DNA of 55,099 nt, from positions 1 to 55,099 of the forward strand of contig NZ_AYXG01000104.1 of NCBI RefSeq assembly GCF_000564855.1. Reading direction: 5' to 3'. Shown in pieces: positions 8,863 through 18,068 of the stretch. Each line of letters begins with the position of its first letter. Within the stretch, counting starts at the first letter, position 1. Origin of the DNA: Actinokineospora spheciospongiae (GTDB lineage: Bacteria > Actinomycetota > Actinomycetes > Mycobacteriales > Pseudonocardiaceae). The notes below the pieces were generated by a model. It was not told the origin of the DNA. It worked only from the letters and a program-made list of their open reading frames with translations, and searched no databases. A program made the position numbers and the translations under genes.

Positions 8863-11800
8863 ACCCGGACCGGTGCCTCCAGGGCTCGGGCCAGGTGTCG
8901 GGCCAGGGTGCGGACCCGGGGTGGGTCGATCATGCTCAGGTGGTCGCCGGGCACCCGGGTGACCCGCAGGTCCGGGCACAGCGCGTCCCAGCCGAGCGCC
9001 TCGTCGGTGCGCAGGTAGCGCGGGTCGAGGGTGGCGGTGAGCGGGTGCGGGTCGGTGGCGCGCAGCAGCAGCACCGGACCGGCGTAGGGCCTGGGCCGCC
9101 ACCGCTCGCCGACCCGGGCGTCCACGTAGGACGTGTACTGGTGGCGCAGCGCGCCCCGGCCCAGGTCGGGCACGGCGGCGAGGCGGTCCATCACCACGTC
9201 GACCTGCTCCTCCTCGTCGAGGGCGGCGAGCACCTCGCGCGGCAGGTCCAGCGCCACCCCGTAGGTCCGCTCGACGTGCTCGGCGAACCGGTCGAAGCGG
9301 TCCAGCACCAGGTCGGCCGGGTCGGCGCCGGGCAGCGGGAGGACGGTGTCGATGAGCACCAGCCGGTCGACGCGCTCACCCTGCTCGGTGAGCAGGCGGG
9401 CGACCTCGTAGGCCAGGCAGCCGCCGAAGGACCAGCCGCCGAGCCGGTAGGGGCCGCTGGGCTGCCGCTCGCGCAGCAGGCTCGCGTAGCGGGCCGCCTT
9501 CGACTCCACGGTGGACTCGTCGTCGAGCCGCTCGAAGCCCAGGACCGGGTAGGACGTCGGCAGTTCGGCCACCAGCGGCTGGTAGACCGTGGTCGGGCCG
9601 CCCGCCGGGTGGAACAGCGCCAGCGGCGGACTGCCGCCGCCCGCGCGCAGCACGGTGACCGGCCCCGGGGCGCCTTCGAGTTCGTCGCGGACCAGGTCGG
9701 CCTGGGCGGCGATGGTGGGGCGGGCGAACAGCGAGGTCACCGGCGGCACCTCGGCCAGCCTGGCGGACAGGGCCGCGTGCACCCTGGCCGCGGCGGCCTC
9801 GTCGCCGCCGAGGTCGTAGAAGCCGGTGTGCACCCCGGTGGGGGCGCTGCCGAGGGCGTCGGTCCACACCACGGTGAGCCAGCGCTCGGTCGGGTCGCGC
9901 GGGGCGACCCCGTGCGGGCCGGGGGCGGCGACCGCGGCGGGCAGGCCCAGCTCGTCGCCTACGTGTCGGGCGACCTCGGCCAGGCTCGCGCCGCGCAGCA
10001 GCAGGGCCACCGGGAGGGCGACGTCGAAGTCCTGCCGCACCGCGGCGCGCAGGCGCGCGGCCATCAGCGAGTCGATGCCGAGGTCGGTCAGCGGGGCGGC
10101 GGGGTCGACCGTCGCCGGGTCGGCGCCGGTGAGCCGGGCCAGGCCGACGACCAGGTGCGCCACCAGGGCACCGCGCGAACCCGGGCCGCGGGTGAGGGCA
10201 GGCGCCGGGAGCGCGGCGGGGGCGGCCGAAGCGGTCAACGCGGACAGGTACGGCCTGCGGGCGAGGGCCGGGAACAGCGACAGGGCGCGCGGCACGTCCA
10301 GGCGGGCCACCCCGAGCCCGGACCGGTCGTGCGCCAGCGCCCCCGCCAGCGCGGCCATCCCGTGCGCCGGGTCGACCTCGGCGAAGGCCGCGTTCGGGCG
10401 GTCGGAGCGGGAACCGTCGTCCCGGGCCCAGGCACCCCAGTCCAGGGTGACCGCGGGCAGGCCGCGGGCGCGCCGGGCCTCGACCAGGGCGTCCAACCAG
10501 GCGTTGGCGGTGGCGTAGGCGGCCTGGCCGGGAGCGCCGACCAGACCCGACATGGAGGCGAAGGCCACCCACCAGTCCAACTCGAGCCGCTCGGTGGCCT
10601 GGTGCAGCCGCAGCCCACCGAGCACCTTGGGCCGCCACACCCGCGCGATGGCCTCCCGGCTCAACCCGGCCACCGGGTGGTCGGCGAGCACCCCGGCGGC
10701 GTGCACCACCCCGCGCAGCGGCACCCCGCCGCGCTGAGCGCGGGCGATCAGGGTCGCGGCGAAACCCGGCTCGGCCAGGTCACCGAGCACCACGTCGACC
10801 TCCACACCACGGGCGCGGGCATCGCGGATGCCCGGCTCGGCCCCCGGGCGGTGCACCCGACCCGCCAGCACGACACGGGTGGCGCCACCGTCGACCAGCC
10901 AGCGGGTGAGCCTGCGGCCGAGTTCCCCGGTACCCCCGGCGACGACGTAGGCACCCGCCCGCACGACCGGGGGGCGGCCGTCGGCGGAAGGGGTGGTCGC
11001 GGTGATCAACCGGGCGCGCAGCCGCCTGCCCGAACGCCAGGCCACCTCGTCGTCATCGCGCCCGGCCCGCAACTCGGCGGCCACCGCGGGCGCACCGGAG
11101 GCCAGGTCGACGTCGAGGAGGGTGGCGTGCAACTCCGGGTGCTCGAAGGCGAGCACCCGGACCAGGCCGCGCAGGCACGCCAGGCCCGGCTCCCCCGGCT
11201 CGGCACCCGGGACGGTGGCACCGCCGGTGGTGACCACCCACAGCCGGGGCGGGTGGTCGCGCCGGGCGAGCAGGGCGGCGATCGCGGTGACGGTGTGCAC
11301 CAGGGCCTCGGCGTGACCGGGAGCGCGGTAGCGGGCGGTGGGACCCGCCACCACGACCACACCGGTCGCGGCCTCACGCTCCAGACCCGCGACGGTGACC
11401 TCGACGACCTCGTCCTCCTCGGCGAGGACAGCGGCGAGGCCGGGCAGACCGGGGAGCGCGACATCCCCCTCCGGCACCAACACCCAGCGCCGCCGGGGCA
11501 CGAGGACCGGATCACCAGCGGCCCGCGCGGCGGAGAAGATCGGATCGCCTGCGGCCCGCACGACCACCTCGGCAGCAGGCACCGGCTCGCCCGCGGCTCG
11601 CGCAGCCACCTCGGCGGCGGAGGCCGAGTCGCCCATGGTCCGCACGGCCACCTCGGCAACGGAAATCAGGTCGCCCGTGGTTTGCGCAGCCATTTCGGCG
11701 GTGGGGATCGAGGCGCCTGCGATCCGCGCAGCCACCTCGGTGACAGAGAGCGGGTCGCCCGGGGCCCGCACGGCCACCTCGGCCGTGGGGATGAGGGCAC

Positions 11801-14800
11801 CCGTGGTTCGCGCGGTGGCCTCGGCGGCGGGGGCCGGGACACCTCCGATCCGCACGGCCGCCCCGGCGGGGAGCGGGGGGTCCGTGGGTCGGTGGGTGGC
11901 GGCGGGGAGTGGGGCCGGGTCCCAGCGGCGTTCGACGGCTGGGCCGCCGCTCCCGGCCCGGTCGGGGGCGGGGGCGCGCACGTCGAGCAGTTCGACCAGG
12001 ACGGAGCCGTCGGCGGCGAGCAGGCGGACCGTGCCGAGCAGGACACCGGGGGCGGTGACCTCGGCGGTGGCGACGCAGTGGGTGCCCAGGGCCGGGTCGC
12101 CGGGTACGCGGGTGCGGGCGACCCCGTCCGGGATGTGGTGGCCCGCGGCGCCGGGGAGGCCCGCGGCGGCCGGGACCAAGGCTTGCAGGCAGGCGTCGGC
12201 GAGGGCCGGGTGCAGGGCGAAGCCGTCGTCGCCGCCCGCGGCGGCGGGCAGGTGGACGCGGGCGGTGGCGGTGCCGGGGGTGGCGCGGACGTCGGTGAGG
12301 CCGCGGAACGCCGGGCCGCGCTGCTGCCCGGCGGCGATCAAGGCGGCGCGCAGGTCGAACGGTTCGCCCCCGGGCGGGTGGGCCACCGGGGCGGGCGGGG
12401 CGGCGGTGTCGGGCAGGACCCGGGCGGTCGCGTGGGTGACCCAGCCGCCGTCGGCGTCGCGGGAGCGCACGGTGAGGCGGCCCGCCCGGTCGAGTTCGGT
12501 GGTGAGGACGGTGTGCGGGCCGGGGGTGAGCGGTTCGGTCAGCGCCAGGTCCGCCACCAGCACCCGGGGGCCGAGCGTGGTCCGACCGGCGGCCAGCGCC
12601 AGCTCCAGGAACGCGGTGCCGGGCAGCGCGCCCGACCCGTGGGCGCGGTGGTCGGCCAGCCACGGCAGGCGCCGCACCGGCAGCGGCGCCTGCCACACGT
12701 GCCTGCCGTCGTCGGGGAGTTCGACGTGCGCGCCGAGCAGCGGGTGCGCCGCGGGGACGGCCGGGGCGCGCTCGGGCACCCAGTGCCTGCGGTGCCGCCA
12801 AGCCGGGCCGGGGAGGTCGACCACCGGGCCGAGCGGGTAGCGGGTGCCCAGGGCGGTCGAGTCGCCGTGCACGTGCAGGGTGGCCTGTGCCCGCAGCCAC
12901 TCGGCCACCGCCGCCCCGCGCCGCAGCGTCGGCACCACCAGCACCGGTTCCGCCCGCCCGTGCGCCTCGAAGCGGTAGGCGGCCACGGTGTCCCCGGGAA
13001 CCGCCGCAGGCGCAACGGGAACCGCCGCAGAGGCGGGGGAAGCCGCCTCGGGCGTAAAGGAAACCGCCTCGGGCATGACAGGAACCGCCGCAGGCGCGAG
13101 GGGAGCCACCTCGGGCGCAACGGGGACCGCCGTAGGCGCAACGGGGACCACCTCAGGCGCAACGGGAACCGCCGCAGGGGCAGGGGAAGCCACCTCGGGC
13201 GTGACAGGAACCGCCACAGGGGCGAGGGAAGCCGCCTCGGGCGGGCCGGAGACCGCCGTAGGCGCGAGAGGGATCGCCGCAGGGGCAAGGGAAGCCACCT
13301 CGGGTGTGACGGGAACCGCCGCAGGCGCGAGGGGGGCCACCTCGGGCGTGGAGGGAACCGGTGGCGCCGGGGTGCGTCGGGCGACGGCGAAGTCCGGCAG
13401 CACGGGCGGCAGGACTCCGATGCCCGTGGCGCTGGTGCGCGGGTTCGCGGCGTTGTGGGCGGCGGCGGTCTGCTCGACGGCGGTCAGCGCCACCGGGTGC
13501 GGGGCGACCTCGACGAAGCGGGTGTGCCCGGCGGTGAGGGCGGCCGAGACCGCCCGGGTGAAGTGGACCGGCTGCCGCAGGTTCGCCGCCCAGTAGTCGA
13601 CGGTGCCCAGGGTCGGGGTCCCCGCGTCGCCTGCCACGCTGGAGTGGAAGGGGATCTCGGGTGGGCGGGGGGTCAGGCCGGTCAGGGCGGCGCGGAAGGC
13701 GGGCAGCGCCGGGTCGATGGCCGCGGAGTGGGCGGCGGCGCGCACCCGCAGGGGTCGGGCGAAGCCGCCGCCGGAGTCGACGTGGGCCACCAGGCGGGCG
13801 ACCTGCGCGGCCGGGCCGCTGACCGTGCACAGGCGGGGCGCGGCGTGCACCGCGATGCCGACACCGGGGTGATCCGGTGCCAGCGCGGCGAACTCGGCGT
13901 CGGACAGCTCCAGCGCGGCCATGGCGCCCGTGCCCGTCGCGTCCAGCTCCGCCAGGACCTCGGTCCGGGCGGTGACCACGCGCAGGCCCTGCTCGGCGTC
14001 CAGGACGCCCGCGACCACGGCGGCGCTCACCTCGCCGACGGAGTGGCCCAGGACCGCGGCGGGCAGCACGCCGTGGGCCCGCCACAGGCCCGCCAGGGCG
14101 AGCTGCATCCCGTACAGCGCCGGGGCCTGCACGGTGAACGGGGCGGCGGCCGGGTCCCGCAGCGCCGCGCGCAGGGAGAAGCCCGCCGCCGCGAACAGCG
14201 GTTCCAGCCGGTCGACCTCGGCGAGGAACGCGGGTTCGGCGGCCAGCAGTTCCCGGCCCATGCCCGGCCAGTGCGAGCCGAAGCCGGAGAACACGAAGAC
14301 GGGACCGGTGTCCGGCGCCGCCGCGGTCGGGACCCGGCCCTGCACCGCCGCGGCCGAGGACGCGCCGGAGGCCACCGCGCGCAGCGCCTCCGCCAGTTCC
14401 TCGCGGCCGGTGGCGACCACGGCGGCGCGGACGGGCAGGTGTTCGCGGCGGGCGGTGAGGGTGGCGGCGACGTCGGCGAGGGGGACCCGGGCGCCGTCGG
14501 TGGTCTCCAGCCAGTCGACCAGGTCGGCGGCGCGGTCGCGCAGGGTGGCGTGGGTGCGGGCGGACAGGGCGAAGACCTCGGGGCGGGGGGCCACCGGGTC
14601 CGGTTCGCGCGCCGCGGGCCACTCCTCCAGCACCACGTGGGCGTTGCTGCCGCCGAAGCCGAACGCCGACACGCCCGCGCTGGCGGAACCGGAGTAGCGC
14701 GGCCACGGGGTCGTCTCGGCGGTGACCCGCAGGCCGAGGGCGTCGAAGTCGATCAGCGGGTTGGGGGTGCGGTAGTGCAGCGTCGGTGGGATGCGGCCGT

Positions 14801-16178
14801 GGGTGAACGACAGCACGACCTTGATCAGGCCGACCACCCCGGCCGCGCCCTCCAGGTGCCCCAGGTTGGTCTTGACCGAGCCGACGAGCAGCGGCCGGTC
14901 GCGGCCGCGGCCCGCGCCGAGGACCGCGCCGAGCGCGCCCGCCTCGATCGGGTCGCCCAGCGGGGTCCCGGTGCCGTGCGCTTCCACGTAGTCCACTGTG
15001 GAGGGATCGATGTCGGCGGCGGGGTAGACCCCGGCCAGCAGCGCCGCCTGCGCCTCCGGGTTGGGGGCCATCATGCCGTTGGAGCGGCCGTCGGAGTTGG
15101 TTGCGGTGCCGCGCACGACCGCGAGCACCCGGTCGCTGCGGGCGCGGGCGTCGGCGAGGCGGCGCAGCACGACGACCCCGCAGCCCTCGCCGCGGCCGAT
15201 GCCGTCGGCCGCGGCGTCGAAGGCCTTGCAGCGGCCGTCGGCGGCCAGCACGCCGGAGCGGGCGAAGGTGCCGGTGACCGCCGGGGTGAGCATGACGTTG
15301 ACCCCGCCGACCAGGGCCAGGTCGGTTTCGCCGCGGCGCAGGGCACCGACCGCGTGGTGCACGGCCACCAGCGACGACGAGCAGGCGGTGTCGACGACCA
15401 TCGACGGGCCGCGCAGGTCCAGCAGGTACGACAGCCGGTTGGCCACCGCGCTGGCCGCCGCGCCGGTGCCCGACCACGGTTCCACCGCCTCCGGGTCGGC
15501 CAGGCTGAACAGCCCGTACTCCGAAGCGGACACTCCCATGTAGACACCGGTGCGGGTGCCGCGCAGCGAACCGGGGGCGATGCCCGCGTGTTCGAGCGCC
15601 GCCCACGCCACCTCCAGGGTGATGCGCTGCTGCGGGTCCATCACGTCGGCCTCGCGCGGGGTGATGCCGAAGAACTCCGCGTCGAACCCGGCGACGTCGT
15701 CGAGGAAGCCGCCGGTGGTCGGCAGCAGCCGCAGCACGTGCGGCGGGGCGTTCCAGCGGCCCGGCGGGCGCGGGCCGATGGCGTCGGCGCCGCGGTCGAG
15801 CAGGTCCCAGAACGCCGCCGGGGAGTCGATGCCGCCGGGCAGCCTGCACCCCACGCCCACCACCGCGATCGGTTCCTCGGGCGAGGGCGGCGGCGGGGGC
15901 GCGGCGGGAATGGCGCCCGCGGGCAGGACGGGGCGGGCGCCGGTGACCGCGGCCGCGAGCGCGGCGACGGTCGGGTGGCGGTAGCCGAACGTGGGCGGCA
16001 GCGACCGGCCGGTGCGCCTGCCCAGGTCGCCGACCAGGCCGACCAGGTCGCGGGAGGACAGCCCGTACTCCAGCAGCGGTCGCTGCGGGTCGATCGCGGC
16101 GCGCGGCAGCGCGGCCGCCTCCGCCACCCGGTCGAGCAGCCAACCGACGAGGTCCTGCGCCCCGTCGGGCACCGTCAT
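8859..16178 (-). CDS. Type I polyketide synthase: ACP-KS-AT-DH-KR-ACP-pseudoACP-TE (Pks13-like with reductive loop)
   Basis: This is a 2439-residue single-module PKS. The domains I can place are: N-terminal carrier with GLSSRD (Ser42); KS about 100-520 with Cys266 in DTACSSS and His401 and His441; AT about 625-920 with GHSVGE (Ser713) and a Pks13-like entry motif GFGSHWPGMG; a 14-residue-repeat linker 940-1062; DH about 1140-1400 with HRAHGSGALP (His1177) and Asp1328; a second repeat linker 1450-1558; KR to about 1940 with GGTGELG and the Ser/Tyr pair at about 1875 and 1888; ACP with GIDSL (Ser2037); a second carrier-like domain whose Ser is replaced by Glu2127 (GGDEAA); and TE with GWSFGG (Ser2250). 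The ATG at 16178 overlaps the FAAL stop. N-terminal loading by FAAL, one extension with ketoreduction/dehydration and TE release is the inferred logic. The product is unknown. Confidence 0.95.
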   Translation of the reverse strand: MTVPDGAQDLVGWLLDRVAEAAALPRAAIDPQRPLLEYGLSSRDLVGLVGDLGRRTGRSLPPTFGYRHPTVAALAAAVTGARPVLPAGAIPAAPPPPPSPEEPIAVVGVGCRLPGGIDSPAAFWDLLDRGADAIGPRPPGRWNAPPHVLRLLPTTGGFLDDVAGFDAEFFGITPREADVMDPQQRITLEVAWAALEHAGIAPGSLRGTRTGVYMGVSASEYGLFSLADPEAVEPWSGTGAAASAVANRLSYLLDLRGPSMVVDTACSSSLVAVHHAVGALRRGETDLALVGGVNVMLTPAVTGTFARSGVLAADGRCKAFDAAADGIGRGEGCGVVVLRRLADARARSDRVLAVVRGTATNSDGRSNGMMAPNPEAQAALLAGVYPAADIDPSTVDYVEAHGTGTPLGDPIEAGALGAVLGAGRGRDRPLLVGSVKTNLGHLEGAAGVVGLIKVVLSFTHGRIPPTLHYRTPNPLIDFDALGLRVTAETTPWPRYSGSASAGVSAFGFGGSNAHVVLEEWPAAREPDPVAPRPEVFALSARTHATLRDRAADLVDWLETTDGARVPLADVAATLTARREHLPVRAAVVATGREELAEALRAVASGASSAAAVQGRVPTAAAPDTGPVFVFSGFGSHWPGMGRELLAAEPAFLAEVDRLEPLFAAAGFSLRAALRDPAAAPFTVQAPALYGMQLALAGLWRAHGVLPAAVLGHSVGEVSAAVVAGVLDAEQGLRVVTARTEVLAELDATGTGAMAALELSDAEFAALAPDHPGVGIAVHAAPRLCTVSGPAAQVARLVAHVDSGGGFARPLRVRAAAHSAAIDPALPAFRAALTGLTPRPPEIPFHSSVAGDAGTPTLGTVDYWAANLRQPVHFTRAVSAALTAGHTRFVEVAPHPVALTAVEQTAAAHNAANPRTSATGIGVLPPVLPDFAVARRTPAPPVPSTPEVAPLAPAAVPVTPEVASLAPAAIPLAPTAVSGPPEAASLAPVAVPVTPEVASPAPAAVPVAPEVVPVAPTAVPVAPEVAPLAPAAVPVMPEAVSFTPEAASPASAAVPVAPAAVPGDTVAAYRFEAHGRAEPVLVVPTLRRGAAVAEWLRAQATLHVHGDSTALGTRYPLGPVVDLPGPAWRHRRHWVPERAPAVPAAHPLLGAHVELPDDGRHVWQAPLPVRRLPWLADHRAHGSGALPGTAFLELALAAGRTTLGPRVLVADLALTEPLTPGPHTVLTTELDRAGRLTVRSRDADGGWVTHATARVLPDTAAPPAPVAHPPGGEPFDLRAALIAAGQQRGPAFRGLTDVRATPGTATARVHLPAAAGGDDGFALHPALADACLQALVPAAAGLPGAAGHHIPDGVARTRVPGDPALGTHCVATAEVTAPGVLLGTVRLLAADGSVLVELLDVRAPAPDRAGSGGPAVERRWDPAPLPAATHRPTDPPLPAGAAVRIGGVPAPAAEATARTTGALIPTAEVAVRAPGDPLSVTEVAARIAGASIPTAEMAAQTTGDLISVAEVAVRTMGDSASAAEVAARAAGEPVPAAEVVVRAAGDPIFSAARAAGDPVLVPRRRWVLVPEGDVALPGLPGLAAVLAEEDEVVEVTVAGLEREAATGVVVVAGPTARYRAPGHAEALVHTVTAIAALLARRDHPPRLWVVTTGGATVPGAEPGEPGLACLRGLVRVLAFEHPELHATLLDVDLASGAPAVAAELRAGRDDDEVAWRSGRRLRARLITATTPSADGRPPVVRAGAYVVAGGTGELGRRLTRWLVDGGATRVVLAGRVHRPGAEPGIRDARARGVEVDVVLGDLAEPGFAATLIARAQRGGVPLRGVVHAAGVLADHPVAGLSREAIARVWRPKVLGGLRLHQATERLELDWWVAFASMSGLVGAPGQAAYATANAWLDALVEARRARGLPAVTLDWGAWARDDGSRSDRPNAAFAEVDPAHGMAALAGALAHDRSGLGVARLDVPRALSLFPALARRPYLSALTASAAPAALPAPALTRGPGSRGALVAHLVVGLARLTGADPATVDPAAPLTDLGIDSLMAARLRAAVRQDFDVALPVALLLRGASLAEVARHVGDELGLPAAVAAPGPHGVAPRDPTERWLTVVWTDALGSAPTGVHTGFYDLGGDEAAAARVHAALSARLAEVPPVTSLFARPTIAAQADLVRDELEGAPGPVTVLRAGGGSPPLALFHPAGGPTTVYQPLVAELPTSYPVLGFERLDDESTVESKAARYASLLRERQPSGPYRLGGWSFGGCLAYEVARLLTEQGERVDRLVLIDTVLPLPGADPADLVLDRFDRFAEHVERTYGVALDLPREVLAALDEEEQVDVVMDRLAAVPDLGRGALRHQYTSYVDARVGERWRPRPYAGPVLLLRATDPHPLTATLDPRYLRTDEALGWDALCPDLRVTRVPGDHLSMIDPPRVRTLARHLARALEAPVRV
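11505..11831. repeat. 42-bp tandem repeats encoding the DH-KR linker of the PKS
   Basis: About eight degenerate copies of a 42-bp unit encode 14-residue repeats of the form AEVAVRAPGDPLSV. They lie inside the PKS gene in frame, between the DH and KR regions. Copies are diverged by substitutions but keep exact length. Confidence 0.85.
12993..13361. repeat. 42-bp tandem repeats encoding the AT-DH linker of the PKS
   Basis: About eight to nine copies of a 42-bp unit encode Pro/Ala/Val-rich 14-residue repeats such as PEVAPLAPAAVPVT. Two positions carry a 21-bp (half-unit) insertion. It is in frame within the PKS, between the AT and DH domains, and probably forms an extended flexible linker. Confidence 0.85.
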
Positions 16179-17929
16179 GACGGACCGGTCTCGGCCAGCG
16201 AGTCGGCCAGGTAGCGCTCGCGGCAGGCGATCCGCGACAGCTTGCCGCTGGAGGTGCGCGGCAGGCTGTCCGGCGCCACGATCTGCACCTCGCGCAGGGT
16301 CAGCGCGTGCCGGTCGGCGACCGCGGCGCGCACCGCGGCGGCCACCGCGGAGTGGTCGAGCCCGTGCGCGGGCACGGTCTTGGCGCGCTCGGCCAGCACC
16401 ACCGCGCGCTCGCCGTCGGCGCCGGAGACCGCGAAGGCCACCACGTTGCGCGGGCGGATCGCCTGGTGCGCGGCCTCGACGGTGCGCTCGACGTCGTGCG
16501 GGTAGTGGTTGCGGCCGTCGACGACGATGAGGTCCTTGATCCGGCCGGTGATGTAGAGCTCGCCGTCGTACCAGACGCCGAGGTCGCCGGTGGCCAGCCA
16601 CGGACCACCCGGGGCGCCCGCGCCGTTGACGGAGTTGCGGAAGACCCGCGCGGACTCCTCCGGCCGGTTCCAGTAGCCGCTGCCCACGTTCGGGCCCGCC
16701 ACCCACACCTCGCCGACCCGGCCGGGGGCGCTGGGCACCCGGGTGGTCGGGTCCACCACGAGCACGCCCTGCTCGATCGGCTGCCCGCAGGACACCAGCC
16801 GCACCACGTCGGCGGCGTCGTCGTCGACGGTGACCGCGCGGCCCTCGGCCAGCGCCACCCGGTCGAAGCGGTGGTCGACGGCGGGTCTGCCCGGTCTGCT
16901 GGCGGAGACGAACACGGTCGCCTCGGCCAGCCCGTAGGACGGGCGGTGCACCTCCGGGCGCAGCCCGCACGGGCCGAAGGCGGTGTGGAAGCGCTCGATC
17001 ACCGCGGCCTGCACCGGTTCGCTGCCGTCGATCAGCGCGGTCACGGTGTCCAGCCGCAGCCGGGACTTCTCCCAGTCCGACACCTTGGCCGCGGCGTAGG
17101 CGTAGGCGAAGCTGGGGGCGGCGCTGATCGCGCCCGGGTTCACCGACAGCGCGCGCAGCCACCGCTCGGGGCGCTCGACGAAGGCCAGCGGGTCCATCAG
17201 CACCGTGCGCACGCCCGCCACCAGCGGGGCGGCCACCGACAGCACCAGGCCCATGTCGTGGAACAGCGGCAGCCAGCTCACGGTGACCGAGTCCTGGCGC
17301 ATCCCGTAGGCGCGGTTGGCCTGCCGGGCGTTGGCCACGACGTTGCCGTGGGTGATCATCACCCCGCGCGGGTCGCCGGTGGAGCCGGAGGTGTACTGCA
17401 GGTAGGCCAGGTCGCCCGGCGCCAGCGGGACCGGCTCGAAGTGCGCGGCGATCGCCGAGGGCAGGGTGTCGACGGAGATGACCTGGGCGACCGGGAGCCG
17501 GTGGGTCTCCACGAACGCGGTGACCGACGGCGCGGCGTCCTGGGTGGTGAGCACGGTGGAGGAGGCGCAGTCGCGCAGCACCGCGGCGAGCCGGTCGCCG
17601 TGCCCCGGCATGTCCGGGGTGAACAGCGGGACCGCGGCGGCACCGGCGCGCAGCGCGCCGAGGAAGGCCACCACGTAGTCCGGTGTCTGTCCGATGAGGA
17701 CGGCCACCGGGGCGCCCTTGCGCACCCGGCGCTGCAACCAGGCCGCGACCGCGCCGACCCTGGCGTCGAGTTCGCGCCAGGTCCAGGTCGACTGGGCGCC
17801 GCCGCTGTGCGAGCGGAAGTCGAGGTAGCTCAGCGCCACCTCGTCGGGGTTGCGCGCCGCCCAGGCGCCCAGCAGACCGGGTAGGTCCTCCGCGGCGGGC
17901 AGGCCGCCGTCCTTGATCGCGGAACTCAT
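16175..17929 (-). CDS. Fatty-acyl-AMP ligase (FAAL, FadD32-like)
   Basis: This 584-residue adenylating enzyme activates a fatty acid as acyl-AMP and hands it to a carrier protein. Motifs are the P-loop YTSGSTGDPRG followed by VMITHGNV, YGLAEATVFVS, the ATGDLG/GRIKDLIVVDG hinge region and the C-terminal Lys in LPRTSSGKLSR. Length and the YGLAEAT region are as in FAALs rather than acyl-CoA synthetases. The ATG at 17929 (MSSAIKD) has GAGGA about eight bases upstream and is preferred over a frame extension of 31 residues. Its stop overlaps the PKS start (ATGA), and that PKS begins with an ACP. So it almost certainly loads the PKS N-terminal ACP, as FadD32 loads Pks13. Confidence 0.92.
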   Translation of the reverse strand: MSSAIKDGGLPAAEDLPGLLGAWAARNPDEVALSYLDFRSHSGGAQSTWTWRELDARVGAVAAWLQRRVRKGAPVAVLIGQTPDYVVAFLGALRAGAAAVPLFTPDMPGHGDRLAAVLRDCASSTVLTTQDAAPSVTAFVETHRLPVAQVISVDTLPSAIAAHFEPVPLAPGDLAYLQYTSGSTGDPRGVMITHGNVVANARQANRAYGMRQDSVTVSWLPLFHDMGLVLSVAAPLVAGVRTVLMDPLAFVERPERWLRALSVNPGAISAAPSFAYAYAAAKVSDWEKSRLRLDTVTALIDGSEPVQAAVIERFHTAFGPCGLRPEVHRPSYGLAEATVFVSASRPGRPAVDHRFDRVALAEGRAVTVDDDAADVVRLVSCGQPIEQGVLVVDPTTRVPSAPGRVGEVWVAGPNVGSGYWNRPEESARVFRNSVNGAGAPGGPWLATGDLGVWYDGELYITGRIKDLIVVDGRNHYPHDVERTVEAAHQAIRPRNVVAFAVSGADGERAVVLAERAKTVPAHGLDHSAVAAAVRAAVADRHALTLREVQIVAPDSLPRTSSGKLSRIACRERYLADSLAETGPS

Positions 17930-17984
17930 CTGCACAGTCCTCACCAGGGGGCCACGTCGACACCGGACGAGAAAACGTGAGTCT

Positions 17985-18010
17985 CCTTTTCCGCCGGTGG
18001 GTGGAAAAGG
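17985..18010 (-). promoter_or_regulatory. Leader hairpin upstream of the FAAL gene
   Basis: CCTTTTCC at 18010-18003 (minus strand reading) pairs with GGAAAAGG at 17992-17985 around a 10-nt loop, about 55 bp before the FAAL ATG. It could attenuate or protect the operon transcript, or end the MFS transcript. Its function is not established. Confidence 0.35.
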
Positions 18011-18020
18011 CGTTCCGATC

Positions 18021-18050
18021 ACGGTAATGCCGATGTTACTGGTGAGTCAA
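18021..18050 (-). promoter_or_regulatory. Candidate promoter for the FAAL-PKS-esterase operon
   Basis: On the minus strand, TTGACT (18050-18045), an 18-bp spacer, TACCGT (18026-18021). It lies in the 139-bp gap between the MFS gene and FAAL and gives a leader of about 85 nt. Confidence 0.5.
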
Positions 18051-18068
18051 CATAGAAATGTGATGCGG

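Noticed and set aside
11505-13361. CRISPR-like repeats
   Set aside because: The repeats are 42 bp, contiguous, in frame, without unique spacers, and encode protein linkers. No cas genes are present.
8820-16214. A 2464-residue open frame antisense to the PKS, with Arg/Gly/Asn repeats
   Set aside because: It is the complement of a high-GC PKS gene. It has no domain, and its repeats are the antisense reading of the 42-bp linker arrays. The PKS on the other strand has complete catalytic motifs.
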